Positions 1-9,922 of a stretch of 57,112 nucleotides of DNA are shown here, piece after piece. The stretch is from Grimontia indica. Its GTDB lineage: Bacteria > Pseudomonadota > Gammaproteobacteria > Enterobacterales > Vibrionaceae. A model generated the notes under the pieces. That model saw only the letters and a list, made by a program, of their open reading frames with translations. It searched no databases and had not been told where the DNA came from. Position 1 is the first letter of the stretch, and each line of letters opens with the position of its first letter. The stretch lies in contig NZ_ANFM02000070.1 of the NCBI RefSeq assembly GCF_000333895.2, positions 1 through 57,112 on the forward strand. The letters run 5' to 3'. The position numbers were made by a program, and so were the translations under genes.

Positions 1-69
1 CGAAATTTGCCTCGAATTGAACGCATTGATGACCTCTGAACTCAGCATCTTCAGGTCGTTTGGGTATAT
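1..69. repeat. Right end of a palindromic intergenic repeat (ATACCCAAAC family), truncated by the window edge
   Basis: These bases closely match the right end of the complete element at 11688-11953. Both contain TTTGCCTCGAATTGAACGCA, then a terminal TTCAGGT(C/T)GTTTGGGTATA. The left part lies outside the window. The element sits downstream of the oxygenase gene. No coding potential is seen. The family looks like a non-autonomous palindromic repeat, but its mobility is not shown by this sequence. Confidence 0.6.
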
Positions 70-92
70 AAATCTAGCTTGGAATTGAAGCG

Positions 93-932
93 TCAGATCA
101 GACCCAACTCGCGCAGACGTTCCATCAGATAGCTGTTGGCCGTATAGCGTTCAGACAGCACCACTTCTGGCTTTGGGTGCAGGAACAAAGGCAAGGAAAT
201 GCGGGACTTGGTCATGTCAGCTCCTTCCGGGTTAACCACGCGGTGTGTGGTTGACGGGAAGTAGCCGCCAGATGCCTCTTGCAGCATGTCGCCAATGTTG
301 ACAATCAGGTAGCCAAAATCACAAGGCACATCCAACCACTCGCCGTCTTTACCCAATACTTGCAGGCCTGGCTCATTGGCCGCAGGAAGGATAGTCAGCA
401 GATTGATGTCTTCATGGGCGGCAGCACGGATAGCACCTGGGTCTTCATCACCTTTCATTGGCGGGTAGTGCAGTACGCGAAGCAAAGTCTGCTCGCTGCC
501 ATCCACCATGCTCGAGAGGGATTGCGAGTAAAGTGAAGATACATTTTCCGGCGAGTGCGCTTCTACCCAGCCCAGCAGGATTTTCGCCAGACCGTTCGCT
601 TCGTCATAGTAACCTTGCAGCTGTTCTCTCAGGTCATCCGGACACTGACCCCAAGGGTAGTAATGGAAGAACTCTTTGATGTCTCTTTTCTCGTGGCCTT
701 TTGCCACTTCAGACACCTCTGCCGGGAACAATCCGTCCTGAGTTTCTGGCTTGAATCGATATTGCATTTTCTCTTCGCTATCGAAAAAGCCTTGCCAGTT
801 TTCATACACTGACGACACCAGATCCTGGCTGATTGGGTGATTTTTCAGAACGCCAAATCCTGTTGAGCGTAGGGATTCAACAAAACGTTCAGCCGCGTCT
901 GGCGCGTTGAAGTCGACTGCTTCCAATTTCAT
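93..932 (-). CDS. Isopenicillin N synthase family 2-oxoglutarate/Fe(II) dioxygenase
   Basis: A 279-residue cytosolic oxygenase of the non-haem iron, 2-oxoglutarate-dependent class. The iron-binding triad is visible as H173-x-D175 (AAHEDINLL) and H230 (TTHRVVNP). R244 in SRISLPLF is positioned to bind 2-oxoglutarate. The N-terminal DIOX_N-like segment (residues 5-90) precedes the jelly-roll domain. The open frame extends 14 codons further upstream, but that extension is encoded by a palindromic repeat. ATG at 932 follows the purine-rich AAGAGAGTCACC, so it is preferred. The substrate cannot be told from sequence; family members act on amino acids, peptides or small metabolites. It is a monocistronic minus-strand gene. 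Confidence 0.8.
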   Translation of the reverse strand: MKLEAVDFNAPDAAERFVESLRSTGFGVLKNHPISQDLVSSVYENWQGFFDSEEKMQYRFKPETQDGLFPAEVSEVAKGHEKRDIKEFFHYYPWGQCPDDLREQLQGYYDEANGLAKILLGWVEAHSPENVSSLYSQSLSSMVDGSEQTLLRVLHYPPMKGDEDPGAIRAAAHEDINLLTILPAANEPGLQVLGKDGEWLDVPCDFGYLIVNIGDMLQEASGGYFPSTTHRVVNPEGADMTKSRISLPLFLHPKPEVVLSERYTANSYLMERLRELGLI

Positions 933-954
933 GGTGACTCTCTTGGTTTCTTTT

Positions 955-1013
955 TTGTTTGGGTAGATACCCAAACAACTTGAAGATGCAGCATTCAGGT
1001 CGTTTGGATATAT
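955..1013. repeat. Short palindromic repeat, ATACCCAAAC family
   Basis: Two overlapping inverted repeats lie just upstream of the oxygenase start. TTGTTTGGGTA-GA-TACCCAAACAA is a perfect 24-bp palindrome at 955-978. The following segment, ATACCCAAACAACTTGAAGATGC then TTCAGGTCGTTTGGATAT to about 1013, is a miniature version of the element at 11688-11953 in which only the two ends are kept. It may shape the 5' leader of the oxygenase mRNA, which is inference. Confidence 0.6.
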
Positions 1014-1094
1014 ATCGCATTTTCTTTGAAATGCGTTGCGAGAATTCTAGCAGTTGAGTGAAGCAGAACAATCTAAAGGGGTGAGAAAGGTGCG

Positions 1095-1862
1095 CTAGGT
1101 TCGTTCAATCAGCCAATGACTGAGCACTTCGTTGAACTCAGTCGGCTTTTCAATCGGAACAAGATGTCTGGCATTGGGAAGACAAGCGAATTGCCCATCA
1201 GGATAGAGATAAGCGAGTACTTTTTTCGACGCGACCGGCGTGTAATCAAACTCTGAGGTCAGCATAAACAGCGGACATTTCAGCTTGGAAAGTTTGTTCA
1301 ATGCGTCCCAGTTCACCACGGCATTAAAGGCCGCAATGTAGCTTTCCCTGTGGTTTTTCGACCAGCGACTGATCACCTCAATCCGAGTTTGGGCGTGACC
1401 ATCTCCCGGTAGGAGTTGCTTCGCCATCAGTTTGGCAATGGTTTCGACGCTAACAAACTTAAGTAAAAAGCGTCTTGAAGCCAGCATCCACCATTCATTG
1501 AGCTTTCTCGGGCGACATTCCGCGAGCGCATTCACTACACATAGTCCTGCAACATGCTTAGGAAAACGGGTGGCTAACTCAATACCGACCATGCCGCCCA
1601 TTGACACCCCAACCACCAGCACATCGCGAAGTTCCAGCTTCTCAATCAGTGAAGCAATGATGACTGCACACTGCGGCAAACTGAAGGTATCAATGTCGCC
1701 GGGTGAGGCGCCGTGCAGCGGGAAGTCAGGTGCAATCACATCAAACCGGTCGCTGAATGCGTCGATTTGATGCTGCCAGTCTTCGCTGCTCGAACCCAAG
1801 CCATGAAGAAGCAGGAGCGGTCGCCCCTGCCCTTTGCGTAGATAGTGAATATGAGATTCCAT
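1095..1862 (-). CDS. Alpha/beta-fold hydrolase
   Basis: A 255-residue protein of the alpha/beta hydrolase superfamily. The catalytic triad can be placed at S87 in the nucleophile elbow GVSMGG, D206 in TSEFDYTP and H233 in NARHLVPIEKP. The oxyanion-hole motif LLHGLGSSSEDW occurs at residues 19-30. Family members include lipases, esterases, BioH-like and MhpC-like enzymes, and the substrate here is unknown. The gene lies 15 bp downstream of the GNAT gene on the same strand and may be co-transcribed with it. A parS2 site fills the space just before the start codon and leaves no recognisable Shine-Dalgarno sequence, so translation may be weak or coupled. Confidence 0.8.
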   Translation of the reverse strand: MESHIHYLRKGQGRPLLLLHGLGSSSEDWQHQIDAFSDRFDVIAPDFPLHGASPGDIDTFSLPQCAVIIASLIEKLELRDVLVVGVSMGGMVGIELATRFPKHVAGLCVVNALAECRPRKLNEWWMLASRRFLLKFVSVETIAKLMAKQLLPGDGHAQTRIEVISRWSKNHRESYIAAFNAVVNWDALNKLSKLKCPLFMLTSEFDYTPVASKKVLAYLYPDGQFACLPNARHLVPIEKPTEFNEVLSHWLIERT

Positions 1863-1863
1863 G

Positions 1864-1876
1864 TTTACAGTGTAAA
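1864..1876. other. parS2 centromere site (copy 1)
   Basis: TTTACAGTGTAAA matches the published Vibrio parS2 consensus (NTTTACANTGTAAAN) at every fixed position. It is the expected ParB2 binding site for segregation of chromosome II. It lies between the GNAT stop and the hydrolase start, one base before the hydrolase ATG on the minus strand, so bound ParB2 could affect expression. Confidence 0.85.
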
Positions 1877-1877
1877 G

Positions 1878-2441
1878 CTATCCAACACAGCGAAGTGTAT
1901 CATCGCCTTTACTTTGCGCCTGCCACTCTTCGCGAAGCACCCCATAACGGAGCGAATCGTAGTACTTGCCTTCAAAGTAGCGAACCCGTCTTATCCGCCC
2001 TTCTTCCTGAAGGCCAAGCGCTTCGGCACATTTCATCATGCGTGGGTTACCCGACCAGGTTGTCAGGCCAATACGGGCGACGTCATAACGCTCAAAGAGG
2101 TGGGTGATCCAAAGGGTCAGCGCTTTACGTCCGAGTTGTTTTCCCCAGTATTGGGAAGTGAAAAGCGTAATACCTACTTCCAACCAACGGGTCGACTGAT
2201 CTTCCCAATAGCAGGAAAGGTAACCAATGGCCTCTCCGTTGTAGTCAATCACCATGGCAGTCTGCGCTTCTTTCAGGCGTTTAAACAGATGACGTCGGAA
2301 TTGAAAGCGGGATTGATGCTCGAGCGGAAAATAGGGGGCATCGTGTGCCTTCCACTCGTTTTGCACATAAATGAAATGCCACAAATGATCGCGTTCATCA
2401 TTCCGGGCGGGTCGCAAGCAAATATCTTCAAGCTTTAACAT
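1878..2441 (-). CDS. GNAT family N-acetyltransferase (RimJ/RimL-like)
   Basis: A 187-residue acetyltransferase. The acetyl-CoA binding region is visible around residues 95-112 (VGITLFTSQYWGKQLGRKAL), with the later conserved N-x2-M-x-KCAEALGLQEEGR segment typical of the RimJ/RimL branch at about residues 130-147. It probably acetylates a protein N-terminus or a small amine; the substrate is not evident. The start at 2441 follows a strong ribosome binding site (AAAGGAGAGAC-ATG). It may be the first gene of a two-gene transcript with the alpha/beta hydrolase. Confidence 0.8.
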   Translation of the reverse strand: MLKLEDICLRPARNDERDHLWHFIYVQNEWKAHDAPYFPLEHQSRFQFRRHLFKRLKEAQTAMVIDYNGEAIGYLSCYWEDQSTRWLEVGITLFTSQYWGKQLGRKALTLWITHLFERYDVARIGLTTWSGNPRMMKCAEALGLQEEGRIRRVRYFEGKYYDSLRYGVLREEWQAQSKGDDTLRCVG

Positions 2442-2751
2442 GTCTCTCCTTTTTCATGTCGCCGCGTTTACGCAGTCTTTTCTTTCTACATTATCAAGCT
2501 ACCGCAGCCCTAAAAGGATAGCCAACAGAAAACGTTATTATTGATTATTATCAGCTTTAAACTGTGTTTCCTTCCCCAAATACGCATCGTATTTCATTTT
2601 GTTGGCGATCTGATGCATTGAGCCAGCTATCAATTGGACATGTGAGCAGGTTTTTCTACGCTTGTTTATATGAATAAAGATCCATAAAAAATGCACCATC
2701 ACTATTAAAGGTCAACAGAACTTTGGGCCTGTTAACCTTGGGGATACTGCA
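2442..2751. other. Divergent intergenic region, no gene seen
   Basis: This AT-rich 310-bp gap separates the minus-strand GNAT gene from the plus-strand globin gene and must hold both promoters. I could not place a convincing -35/-10 pair or a known operator (for example NsrR or FNR) here. No open frame with a ribosome binding site is seen. Confidence 0.5.
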
Positions 2752-3165
2752 ATGTCGCTAACACAACAACAAATCACACTGATCCAAACCAGTTTTAGCA
2801 AGGTGGAACCTATTTCTCTCAAAGCTGCGGAGATTTTTTATGACACCTTATTCTCTTACGATCCTTCCCTTAAAAGGCTCTTTAAAGGGGACATTAAACA
2901 ACAGGGCAGAAAATTGATGGCGATGCTCCATGCCGCGGTCAATGGACTGAACGACCTTGAATCTTTGGTGCCTGTGTTGCATCAGTTAGCGCAACGTCAT
3001 GAAGGCTACGGGGTAAAGAAAAGTCACTTTACGCCGGTCGGCAATGCCTTGCTGCATACCCTGAAAATCGGTCTGGGCGATGAATTTACGCCAGAAGTTC
3101 GCGCCGCTTGGGTGGCACTGTTACACATAGTGGCAGACACCATGAAATCAAAAATGGCCGCCTAG
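2752..3165 (+). CDS. Single-domain globin (Vitreoscilla/flavohaemoglobin-type haem protein)
   Basis: A 137-residue protein aligning over its whole length with the haem domain of bacterial haemoglobins and the N-terminal domain of flavohaemoglobin Hmp. The likely proximal haem ligand is H83 in LAQRHEGYGV, followed by the family signature HFTPVGNALLHTL. The E-helix segment KLMAMLHAAV and a B-helix IFYDTLF are also visible. No FAD/NAD reductase domain follows, so it depends on a separate reductase if it detoxifies NO or delivers oxygen. ATG 2752 is preceded by TTGGGGATACTGCA. The stop overlaps the convergent SRAP gene by 4 bp. Confidence 0.85.
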   Translation: MSLTQQQITLIQTSFSKVEPISLKAAEIFYDTLFSYDPSLKRLFKGDIKQQGRKLMAMLHAAVNGLNDLESLVPVLHQLAQRHEGYGVKKSHFTPVGNALLHTLKIGLGDEFTPEVRAAWVALLHIVADTMKSKMAA

Positions 3166-3842
3166 TCAGCTGCCAATAACACGCTCTCGCCTATCGGGTT
3201 CCGCTTAGACGCTTTTTCTATCGGCGTCACCTTCAATGGCAGTGGTAATTGCGGTGAGAGCAGTGCTTCCAATTCCCCGGCATTCACTGCAGTGCTTGCC
3301 AACCATTTTCTCTGAATATCCGGGTCGGGCGGTAGTATTAACGGCATCGACTTCGCATGGTAAGGTGCGATTTTAGGGTGTGGCGGCAAAGTAACGATTG
3401 AGCATGACAGGACTTCTTCTCCGGTTGTCCCATCAATCCAGCGCCGGAACAAACCACCAAACGCAATGGCACTCCCCACGGGATCCATCGCATAGGCATT
3501 GCCTTGTTGGGTTTCGACAAAGCCTGACGCAGGAATAATGCAACGCGTCTGGCGAAAAGCATCAAAACCTGCGCTGCCTTGGACATTGAGTTTATCGCTA
3601 CGGGTATTGAAGCTGGCGTATTTGGTGAGTGGGCGAATGCGTCCATCTTCATGATGCATCAGCAGCCACCAGCAGGCTTCTTTCAATACCGTCTCTTTCC
3701 CATTCGACACCACAATACTGACCGTTTCGGTGGGTGCAATGTCGTTACCCACCCTAATCGGAAGTTGGCCTAAATCTACGCCTAAGCTATCCAACAGCGC
3801 GTGCATATAAGGGTCATCGGTGACGTTAAAGCGACCGCACAT
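3162..3842 (-). CDS. SRAP (SOS response-associated peptidase, YedK/HMCES-like) family protein
   Basis: A 226-residue SRAP protein. The family forms a stable thiazolidine DNA-protein crosslink with abasic sites in single-stranded DNA through Cys2, exposed after Met1 removal. Key residues are visible: C2 in MCGRFNV, N79 in SFNTRSD, E110 in SGFVE and H162 in PYHAKSMPLIL. The last motif is slightly unusual, because most relatives read H-x-R-M/S-P. The start is supported by AAGGATATGCA-ATG. No clear LexA box was found upstream, so SOS control is not evident. It is convergent with the globin gene. Confidence 0.88.
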   Translation of the reverse strand: MCGRFNVTDDPYMHALLDSLGVDLGQLPIRVGNDIAPTETVSIVVSNGKETVLKEACWWLLMHHEDGRIRPLTKYASFNTRSDKLNVQGSAGFDAFRQTRCIIPASGFVETQQGNAYAMDPVGSAIAFGGLFRRWIDGTTGEEVLSCSIVTLPPHPKIAPYHAKSMPLILPPDPDIQRKWLASTAVNAGELEALLSPQLPLPLKVTPIEKASKRNPIGESVLLAAD

Positions 3843-3900
3843 TGCATATCCTTTATCTTTTAATATTCAATAAAGTGTATACAAGGGTCGGATTGCGCCC

Positions 3901-3926
3901 AAAAAAAGAGCCGCAATTGCGGCTCT
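3901..3926 (-). terminator. Rho-independent terminator of torECA
   Basis: On the minus strand, the stem AGAGCCGC / GCGGCTCT with an AATT loop is followed by seven T residues. It lies 22 bases past the torA stop, which fits the end of the tor operon. Confidence 0.85.
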
Positions 3927-3948
3927 CAAGACAATTTTTATCCCAGAT

Positions 3949-6426
3949 TTACAACGAGACAATCTCTGGGCCTGAGAAGGCATTCACGGCTGGCGCCTCG
4001 CCTTTGAATTTCTCGTAGTCCACCAAACAAGTGTATGCACTACAAGCCTGTGCAAGCTCAGAAGTGCCGACATCCAGCGTCACCGTATTTGGGTCACCAT
4101 AGGTGTCAATCGCACCGATTTCAGAGCCCGTTGGGCCATACCAAGCCCCTTCCTGAATACGGATAACACCCGGTGGGTAATCGTCCGATACCACAGCGCC
4201 GGCAATCAGCTGTCCACGGTCGTTAAACACGCGGATCAGATCGCCATCTTTCACGCCACGCGCTTTAGCATCTTCAGGGTTGATGTAGGCAGGCTCGCGA
4301 CCCTGCACTGTGTAGGTTTCACGCAGTGCGGGCGATTCACACATCTGTGAGTGCAGGCGTTTATCCGGGTGACATGATTGCAACCACATCGGGAATTTCT
4401 CAGAACCCGGGCCGCCGTGCGAGCGCTCGGCTTTCTCAAACCACATAGGGTGTTCCTGACAGTATTCGTAACCAAATCCGCCGATTTTGCGGCTGGTGAT
4501 TTCGATAAAGCCAGAAGGCGTTCCCAATGGATTGAGCTCAGGATCTTCACGGAACAAAGCGTGACGGACAAAAGTACTGCCCTTACCAAAGCCGACATAA
4601 CCATCCTTCCAGAAGGTTTCAAAGTCAGGCATTTCAAAGTTGCCTTTGTTGGCTGTCACACACTCGTTGTAGAGCTTCTCAACCCACTGCATCTCAGTCA
4701 TTTCCTGCGCGTACTCTTTGTCTTTATTCAAGCCAAAGCGGGCAGTCAGACCTTTGAAAATCTCAAAGTCTGTGCGGGATTGATAGAGCGGATCCACCAG
4801 CTTGTGCATAGCAAGGACACCCGTCGCTGAATACGCACCGTAGAGGTCGATATCGTTACGCTCAAACTGGGTACAGGCTGGCAACACAATGTCCGAGAAG
4901 CGGCAGGTTGCCGTCCACGCAAAGTCGATGGTGATGGCCGTTTCAATGTTGTGGTAGGCCTTCTTCATCCGGTTGTGATCCTGATGGTGATGCCATGGGT
5001 TGTTACCACTCACCACAACCATTTTGATCGGCGGCAATTTCACTTTGCTGCCGTTGTAGTTGATCACTTTGCCCGGCTCTTCAATCGCCTCTATCCATCG
5101 TGCCACCGGAATGGTGCTCGCATAGCCTTTGAAGTCACTGTTGTTGTATTTCGGCTCCATGCCAGGGTCGAGGTTTCGAGGGAAGCCACCAGGGCCAGCG
5201 GCACCTGTAGCTGGCTCACCAATCCCGCTGTAGTGGTGCGCGTAAGAAACACCTGCACCCGGAAGGCCAATACCGCCGAGCATACTCGCCAGTACAGCCC
5301 CCATCCAGTAAGGCTGTTCACCGTGTTGCTGGCGCTGCACACACCAGCCGAACATCAGTTGTGTGCGCTCACTAGCCAACATGCGGGCAAACTCGCGAAT
5401 GCGATCAGCATCGACGCCGCAAATCTTAGATGCCCATTCCGGCGTTTTCTCGACTTTGTCTTTGGTTTTACCCATGACGTAATCGATGAAAGGTTCAAAG
5501 CCGAGGCAGTAAATCTTGATGAATTCTTTGTCGTACAAATCCTCTGTGTAAAGGGTGTGCGCCAGTGCCAGCATGAAAGGCACATCAGTTTGAGGATTGA
5601 TGTACTGATGCTCACAGCCGAGGAATTTCTGGGTCTTGCTGACCACAGGATCAACCGAGATCACCTTGATATCACCGCTGGCGACTTTGTCTTTCAGTTG
5701 ATCGAAGTAGCCGTACACATCATGGGTTGGACACTGCCAGCCAACCTGCGCGTTTTTCACCGGATCGTTCGCCCAAATCACAATCTGCTTGGCATTATCC
5801 AACACCAACTGCCACGAGGTTTGCTGCGCGTATACTTCAGTTGAACCCAGCACATAAGGCATGATGGTTTGTCCGGCACCTGTCGAATAATCCCCGATTT
5901 TCTTCACGAAGAAGCCGTGCATCGCCATCGCGCGCTGCATGTGAGTCGTACAACTGTGGAACTGACCTGTCTGACGCCAGCCGGTTTGTCCTGCCAGCAC
6001 GCCTGATGGACCATAAGTCTTCTGCACACGCTCAAGTTCGCTATAGAAGAGATCAAGCGCCTGATCCCATGTCACGCGAACAAAACGGTTATCACCGCGT
6101 GTGGTGTTCCAGCCTTCGGCACGTTTCAACCAATCAAGGCGCACCATGGGGTAGCGCACACGGGATGGGTTATAAATCAGGCCTTTCACCCCTTCCAACA
6201 TTTCAGTCGGGTGTTTGTCATGGCTGAACGCAACCACCTCGGCGACTTCACCGCCGACGATACGGGCGCGGAATGCGCCCCAGTGAGAACCAGAAGTGCG
6301 CCAAGTGCCCTCCAGCAGTTCTGAATTGGCATGTGCGTCTGTAGCAACGAGAAGGCTGGGACCAATGACAGCCGTTGCACTGACAGACAACATGCCTTTA
6401 AGGAAAGTTCGTCTATTGATTGTCAT
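3949..6426 (-). CDS. torA: Periplasmic trimethylamine-N-oxide reductase TorA (molybdoenzyme)
   Basis: An 825-residue member of the DMSO reductase family that reduces TMAO to trimethylamine as terminal electron acceptor in the periplasm. The N-terminus carries a Tat signal (RRTFLKG at residues 5-11, hydrophobic core, cleavage near AHA). No N-terminal 4Fe-4S cysteine motif is present, as expected for TorA. The Mo-coordinating Ser lies in [12 protein letters not shown], and the C-terminal molybdopterin dinucleotide-binding domain is complete. Length is close to E. coli TorA (about 848). It is the last gene of torECA and receives electrons from TorC. A torD chaperone and the torTSR regulators are not in the window. 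TMAO respiration is typical of marine Vibrionaceae. Confidence 0.95.
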   Translation of the reverse strand: MTINRRTFLKGMLSVSATAVIGPSLLVATDAHANSELLEGTWRTSGSHWGAFRARIVGGEVAEVVAFSHDKHPTEMLEGVKGLIYNPSRVRYPMVRLDWLKRAEGWNTTRGDNRFVRVTWDQALDLFYSELERVQKTYGPSGVLAGQTGWRQTGQFHSCTTHMQRAMAMHGFFVKKIGDYSTGAGQTIMPYVLGSTEVYAQQTSWQLVLDNAKQIVIWANDPVKNAQVGWQCPTHDVYGYFDQLKDKVASGDIKVISVDPVVSKTQKFLGCEHQYINPQTDVPFMLALAHTLYTEDLYDKEFIKIYCLGFEPFIDYVMGKTKDKVEKTPEWASKICGVDADRIREFARMLASERTQLMFGWCVQRQQHGEQPYWMGAVLASMLGGIGLPGAGVSYAHHYSGIGEPATGAAGPGGFPRNLDPGMEPKYNNSDFKGYASTIPVARWIEAIEEPGKVINYNGSKVKLPPIKMVVVSGNNPWHHHQDHNRMKKAYHNIETAITIDFAWTATCRFSDIVLPACTQFERNDIDLYGAYSATGVLAMHKLVDPLYQSRTDFEIFKGLTARFGLNKDKEYAQEMTEMQWVEKLYNECVTANKGNFEMPDFETFWKDGYVGFGKGSTFVRHALFREDPELNPLGTPSGFIEITSRKIGGFGYEYCQEHPMWFEKAERSHGGPGSEKFPMWLQSCHPDKRLHSQMCESPALRETYTVQGREPAYINPEDAKARGVKDGDLIRVFNDRGQLIAGAVVSDDYPPGVIRIQEGAWYGPTGSEIGAIDTYGDPNTVTLDVGTSELAQACSAYTCLVDYEKFKGEAPAVNAFSGPEIVSL

Positions 6427-6439
6427 ACTGTTATCCCTC

Positions 6440-7618
6440 TCAGTGTTCTACAAAGGTGCTGGAATGTTTCTGCAGGTACTTGAGCACCAAAGCCTGAGTT
6501 GCCTGATCAAAGTTAACAAAGCCCATCATGCCGTCGAACATGCCCGGCCAGGTGTTGGCATCAAAGTGCGCCACATCAGGCTGGGTATGACACAAGCTAC
6601 AGTTGGTGTCGTAAGCCTGTTTTGCTTCCGTCCAGATTGGATCGATACTGTCAAGGAAGTCAGCTTTTTTCACCCAAAGATCTACCTCCACGCGCTGCCA
6701 GGTCAGGCCGGTTAGGTCGTCTTCTTTGGTTTCAAAAGTGCGGATATCGGTCTGGCTTTGTGCCACTTCTTTCGACAAGGCGGCGGAGGCGATATTCAGG
6801 CCAAAGTCTTCGTAAATCACACGGCCAAAACCTTTCATCTTACGCCAGCCAGTGAGGGTGACTTTCGCCGCGCTGTCGTTCTCTTCAAGAATGGTCACCA
6901 TAGAAGCAGGCTCGAGTACACCACCATCTTGTTGCAGGCCTTCATCAACATACATTTCCAGGAAATTGATGCTGTAAATCGGCGCACCTTTGTTGAAGTC
7001 TGTGCTGTGAGAGCGGGAAATCAACTTACCGATCAAGCCACCGGTTGAATCCATTTCCGCAGGCAGTTCGTGAGCGATCCCTTTGTGGCAGTCGATACAG
7101 CTTTGGTCGGTTTGCGCCGCGTGCTGCATTTGGAAGCGCGACGTTGGCCTCATCTTATCAAACTGCATGCTGGCGTAATTGTGGCAGGCCTTACACTCTT
7201 TCGAGCCATTGGCACTGAACCTCGCCCATTCATGCTGTGCCAGCTCCAGCCGCTTATCGAGAAACTTCTCCCGCGTGCCAATCACGCCGAAGACCTGGGC
7301 AAATACCTCTTTACTGGCCTGCATCTTACGGGCAATTTTATCGGTCCAGTTGTGCGGAACGTGACAGTCAGGACAGGTAGCGCGGACACCGGAACGGTTA
7401 GACCAGTGGACAGTTTTCTGTAGCTCCGGGTATACGTTGTCACGCATGGAGTGACAGGAAATACAGAACTGCTCAGTGTTGGTCAGCTCCAGCGCGGTAT
7501 TGAAACCACCCCAGAAGATCACCCCAGCAATAAAGCCCCCGAGCGTCAATGTCCCGAGACTGATTTTGGTAGCAGGACGCCGCATGGTCGCCCAAAGTTT
7601 TCTAAGAAATTCTTTCAT
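6440..7618 (-). CDS. torC: Pentahaem c-type cytochrome TorC
   Basis: A 392-residue NapC/NirT-family membrane-anchored cytochrome that passes electrons from the quinol pool to TorA. One N-terminal transmembrane anchor (about residues 17-40, [11 protein letters not shown]) is followed by five CxxCH motifs: CISCH, CPDCH, CKACH and CIDCH in the NapC-like region and CSLCH in the C-terminal monohaem domain. This is the expected TorC architecture and length. It lies 13 bp upstream of torA and 41 bp downstream of torE, in one operon. Confidence 0.95.
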   Translation of the reverse strand: MKEFLRKLWATMRRPATKISLGTLTLGGFIAGVIFWGGFNTALELTNTEQFCISCHSMRDNVYPELQKTVHWSNRSGVRATCPDCHVPHNWTDKIARKMQASKEVFAQVFGVIGTREKFLDKRLELAQHEWARFSANGSKECKACHNYASMQFDKMRPTSRFQMQHAAQTDQSCIDCHKGIAHELPAEMDSTGGLIGKLISRSHSTDFNKGAPIYSINFLEMYVDEGLQQDGGVLEPASMVTILEENDSAAKVTLTGWRKMKGFGRVIYEDFGLNIASAALSKEVAQSQTDIRTFETKEDDLTGLTWQRVEVDLWVKKADFLDSIDPIWTEAKQAYDTNCSLCHTQPDVAHFDANTWPGMFDGMMGFVNFDQATQALVLKYLQKHSSTFVEH

Positions 7619-7659
7619 GATTGTGTGCTCTTGATTGGGTCAGTGTATGTGCATCGCTG

Positions 7660-7839
7660 TTAACCGTGACCCGGAGGGCCAAAAAAGAACACCTGACTCA
7701 TCCAGATGAGAAAACCATATCCACCAATCAATACCACGCTGAGAATGGGGAACAGGAAGACGGCGATAAAGAAGAAAGCACGCCACTCAAACGTTCCTTT
7801 CTCGCCTTCCTGAACAATATCTGTTTCGCTTTTGTCCAT
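7660..7839 (-). CDS. torE: TorE, small membrane protein of the TMAO reductase system
   Basis: A 59-residue NapE/TorE family protein: a short polar N-terminus, one long hydrophobic segment (AFFFIAVFLFPILSVVLIGG and onward), and a C-terminal FGPPGHG. The frame opens 22 codons further upstream, but ATG 7839 (MDKSETD) has GCGAGGACAACGTC before it and gives the usual family length. It is the first gene of torECA. Its exact role is undefined in the family; it probably sits in the inner membrane beside TorC. Confidence 0.85.
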   Translation of the reverse strand: MDKSETDIVQEGEKGTFEWRAFFFIAVFLFPILSVVLIGGYGFLIWMSQVFFFGPPGHG

Positions 7840-8023
7840 GACGTTGTCCTCGCTTTTCCAGCTTCTTTTTATATGCCGAGCCGGAATTGAAAATGTGCTC
7901 CCCACAAGTCTAGGAGAGCATCGCTTTTAGCGTGTCTCTTTATTGACTCACTGAACAACACAAAGTCTTTGAATACAGTGCGCTAGAGGGTATATGCAGT
8001 AGGAAGGAAAACTATTTCATTGT

Positions 8024-8054
8024 TAAGACTGGGGACATATTGTCCCCAGTCTTG
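8024..8054. terminator. Strong hairpin after the chemoreceptor gene
   Basis: A 13-bp perfect stem AAGACTGGGGACA / TGTCCCCAGTCTT encloses a 3-base loop and begins a few bases beyond the chemoreceptor stop on the minus strand. No long T tract follows, so it is either a weak intrinsic terminator or an mRNA-stabilising structure. Confidence 0.5.
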
Positions 8055-8058
8055 AGTT

Positions 8059-9762
8059 TTATTGGCCTGTCGCCACTTTGAGGACTTCTGAAAGTTCGGT
8101 AAGCAGTTTTTGGGTATCGTCAGACAGACGGTTGATTTCACTGGTCGATTCCGAAGAACGGGTCGCGAGTTGACGCACCTCATCGGCGACCACTGCGAAA
8201 CCTCGGCCATGTTCCCCGGCACGCGCAGCCTCGATAGCCGCATTTAGCGCGAGCAGGTTAGTTTGCTCGGAAATGCCGTCGATGACCTTAGCAATATTGG
8301 AAATCTCTGAGCTGGATTTCGCCACCCCATCCATGATTTCGCCCATGCCATCACGCTGCTCAACCTGAGCTGTCACATCTTTCACGAAGGCGGTGTACAT
8401 GGTTTTGCCATCAATCTTCACCTTGGAAAGAGACAAAAGGCCGTGATAAAGCTGTCCATCTTTACGGTGGATCGGCACTTCCCGACTCGAACCGACAATT
8501 TTGTCGTTCCCTGTGACGCGGTTTGAATTCACGAGCGCGTCATGGTTAGACTGAATTTCTGGTGGCACCAGTAACTTCACATTCTGACCAATCACTTCTT
8601 CCGACGAATAGCCCCAAAGCAACTCTGCCGCCGGATTAAAGAAGGTCACGATGTTGTTTTCATCAATGGTCACCACCGCATCCAATGCTTGTGACAAAGT
8701 CTGGTTGATAGATTCCTGTGCCATGCGCTGGGCAGAAATATCTCGGACGAAGGCGGTGTAACCGATATTGCCCCCGATATCGACTTTGGAGAGCGAGAAG
8801 TTCACCCAAATTCGGCTGCCATCTTTTCGCTGCATTTCCAACTCCCGGGCGTTACCGACGATTTTGTCGTTGCCGGTACGGCGGTTGGTGTTGACATAGT
8901 TGTCATGGTTGGCCTGAAACTCATCTGGCACCAGCATGCGCACGTTATTGCCGACCACTTCATCCGCCGAATAACCCCATAGCTCCTCGGCAGCAGGGTT
9001 AAAGAAGGTCACGTTGTTGTCGGCATCAATACTGACCACAGCATCAATAGCCTGACGAAGTACCTGCTCCGTCTCCTCACTGGCAAGCTTCTCTTTGGTG
9101 ATATCCCGGGCAAATGCGGTATAACCCACTTCGTTCCCAACTTCGACACGTGACAGGGAGAGATTCGCCCAAATCCGACTACCATCGCGGCGCTCTAACT
9201 CGATATCCCGGCTCGTACCAACAATGATGTCAACACGGCTCTGACGGTTGGTGTTCACGTAGGTATCGTGAAACTGCTGGATTTCCTTTGGCACCAACAT
9301 CTTCACGTTCTTTCCAACAACTTCATCAGCGCTGTATCCCCAAAGGGCTTCTGCAGCAGGGTTCATGTAGGTGACATTGTTCTGACCATCAATTGACACC
9401 ACCGCATTCACAGATTGCTCCAGCATTTGCTCGTTGCGCTGACGTTCACCGTATTCCTTGGAAATATCTTTCACAAAAACCGATAAGCCCTTGCCGCCAG
9501 ACACTGCAATTTCGGAGACATTCACTTCCACCCAAGCTTGACCGTTGAGCTGGGTTTGAAATGAACCTGTATTCAGGCTTCCAAGATTGAATGAGGAGAT
9601 ATCTTTCCCCTTCGCATCTTTTGCAGACATATTGAAAAGCCGTTCTGCCGCTGCATTGATGTAGCTCACACGGTTTTTACTGTCTGTGTAAAGCACTGCA
9701 TCGTTGGCTTTGTCCAGTACTTGCTTGATGACGCTGTCGTTGCTGTTTCCGAAAAGTCCCAT
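8059..9762 (-). CDS. Soluble methyl-accepting chemotaxis protein with four PAS domains
   Basis: A 567-residue cytoplasmic sensor with no signal peptide or transmembrane segment. A first, more divergent PAS (residues about 10-100) is followed by three near-identical PAS units starting near residues 112, 230 and 352. Each carries VVSID...NPAAE.LWGYS..EV.G.NV..LVP, then a PAC segment ending YTAF.(R/K)D. The C-terminal 95 residues form a short MCP signalling hairpin with the conserved tip [19 protein letters not shown] and [13 protein letters not shown]. The hairpin arms are much shorter than in membrane receptors and no HAMP is present. It presumably senses a redox, oxygen or small-molecule cue. 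Lying upstream of torECA, a link to electron-acceptor taxis is possible but inferred. Confidence 0.85.
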   Translation of the reverse strand: MGLFGNSNDSVIKQVLDKANDAVLYTDSKNRVSYINAAAERLFNMSAKDAKGKDISSFNLGSLNTGSFQTQLNGQAWVEVNVSEIAVSGGKGLSVFVKDISKEYGERQRNEQMLEQSVNAVVSIDGQNNVTYMNPAAEALWGYSADEVVGKNVKMLVPKEIQQFHDTYVNTNRQSRVDIIVGTSRDIELERRDGSRIWANLSLSRVEVGNEVGYTAFARDITKEKLASEETEQVLRQAIDAVVSIDADNNVTFFNPAAEELWGYSADEVVGNNVRMLVPDEFQANHDNYVNTNRRTGNDKIVGNARELEMQRKDGSRIWVNFSLSKVDIGGNIGYTAFVRDISAQRMAQESINQTLSQALDAVVTIDENNIVTFFNPAAELLWGYSSEEVIGQNVKLLVPPEIQSNHDALVNSNRVTGNDKIVGSSREVPIHRKDGQLYHGLLSLSKVKIDGKTMYTAFVKDVTAQVEQRDGMGEIMDGVAKSSSEISNIAKVIDGISEQTNLLALNAAIEAARAGEHGRGFAVVADEVRQLATRSSESTSEINRLSDDTQKLLTELSEVLKVATGQ

Positions 9763-9922
9763 GTCTCTGTCCTACCTTGAGTATTGGAAGTCAAAAGCTC
9801 ACATTTGTGACTAATACTCAAATCTTAGACAGCGTTGGAGATAACCCCAAATATACAAAGTTTGTTTTTGCAACTTGGTGATAATTAAGCGCTAATGAAA
9901 ATTCGTGGATTGAGACGCCATA

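Noticed and set aside
4951-5844. 297-codon plus-strand open frame inside torA
   Set aside because: It is wholly antisense to the well-supported torA gene, has no family resemblance and its amino-acid make-up is that of a reverse-complement shadow.
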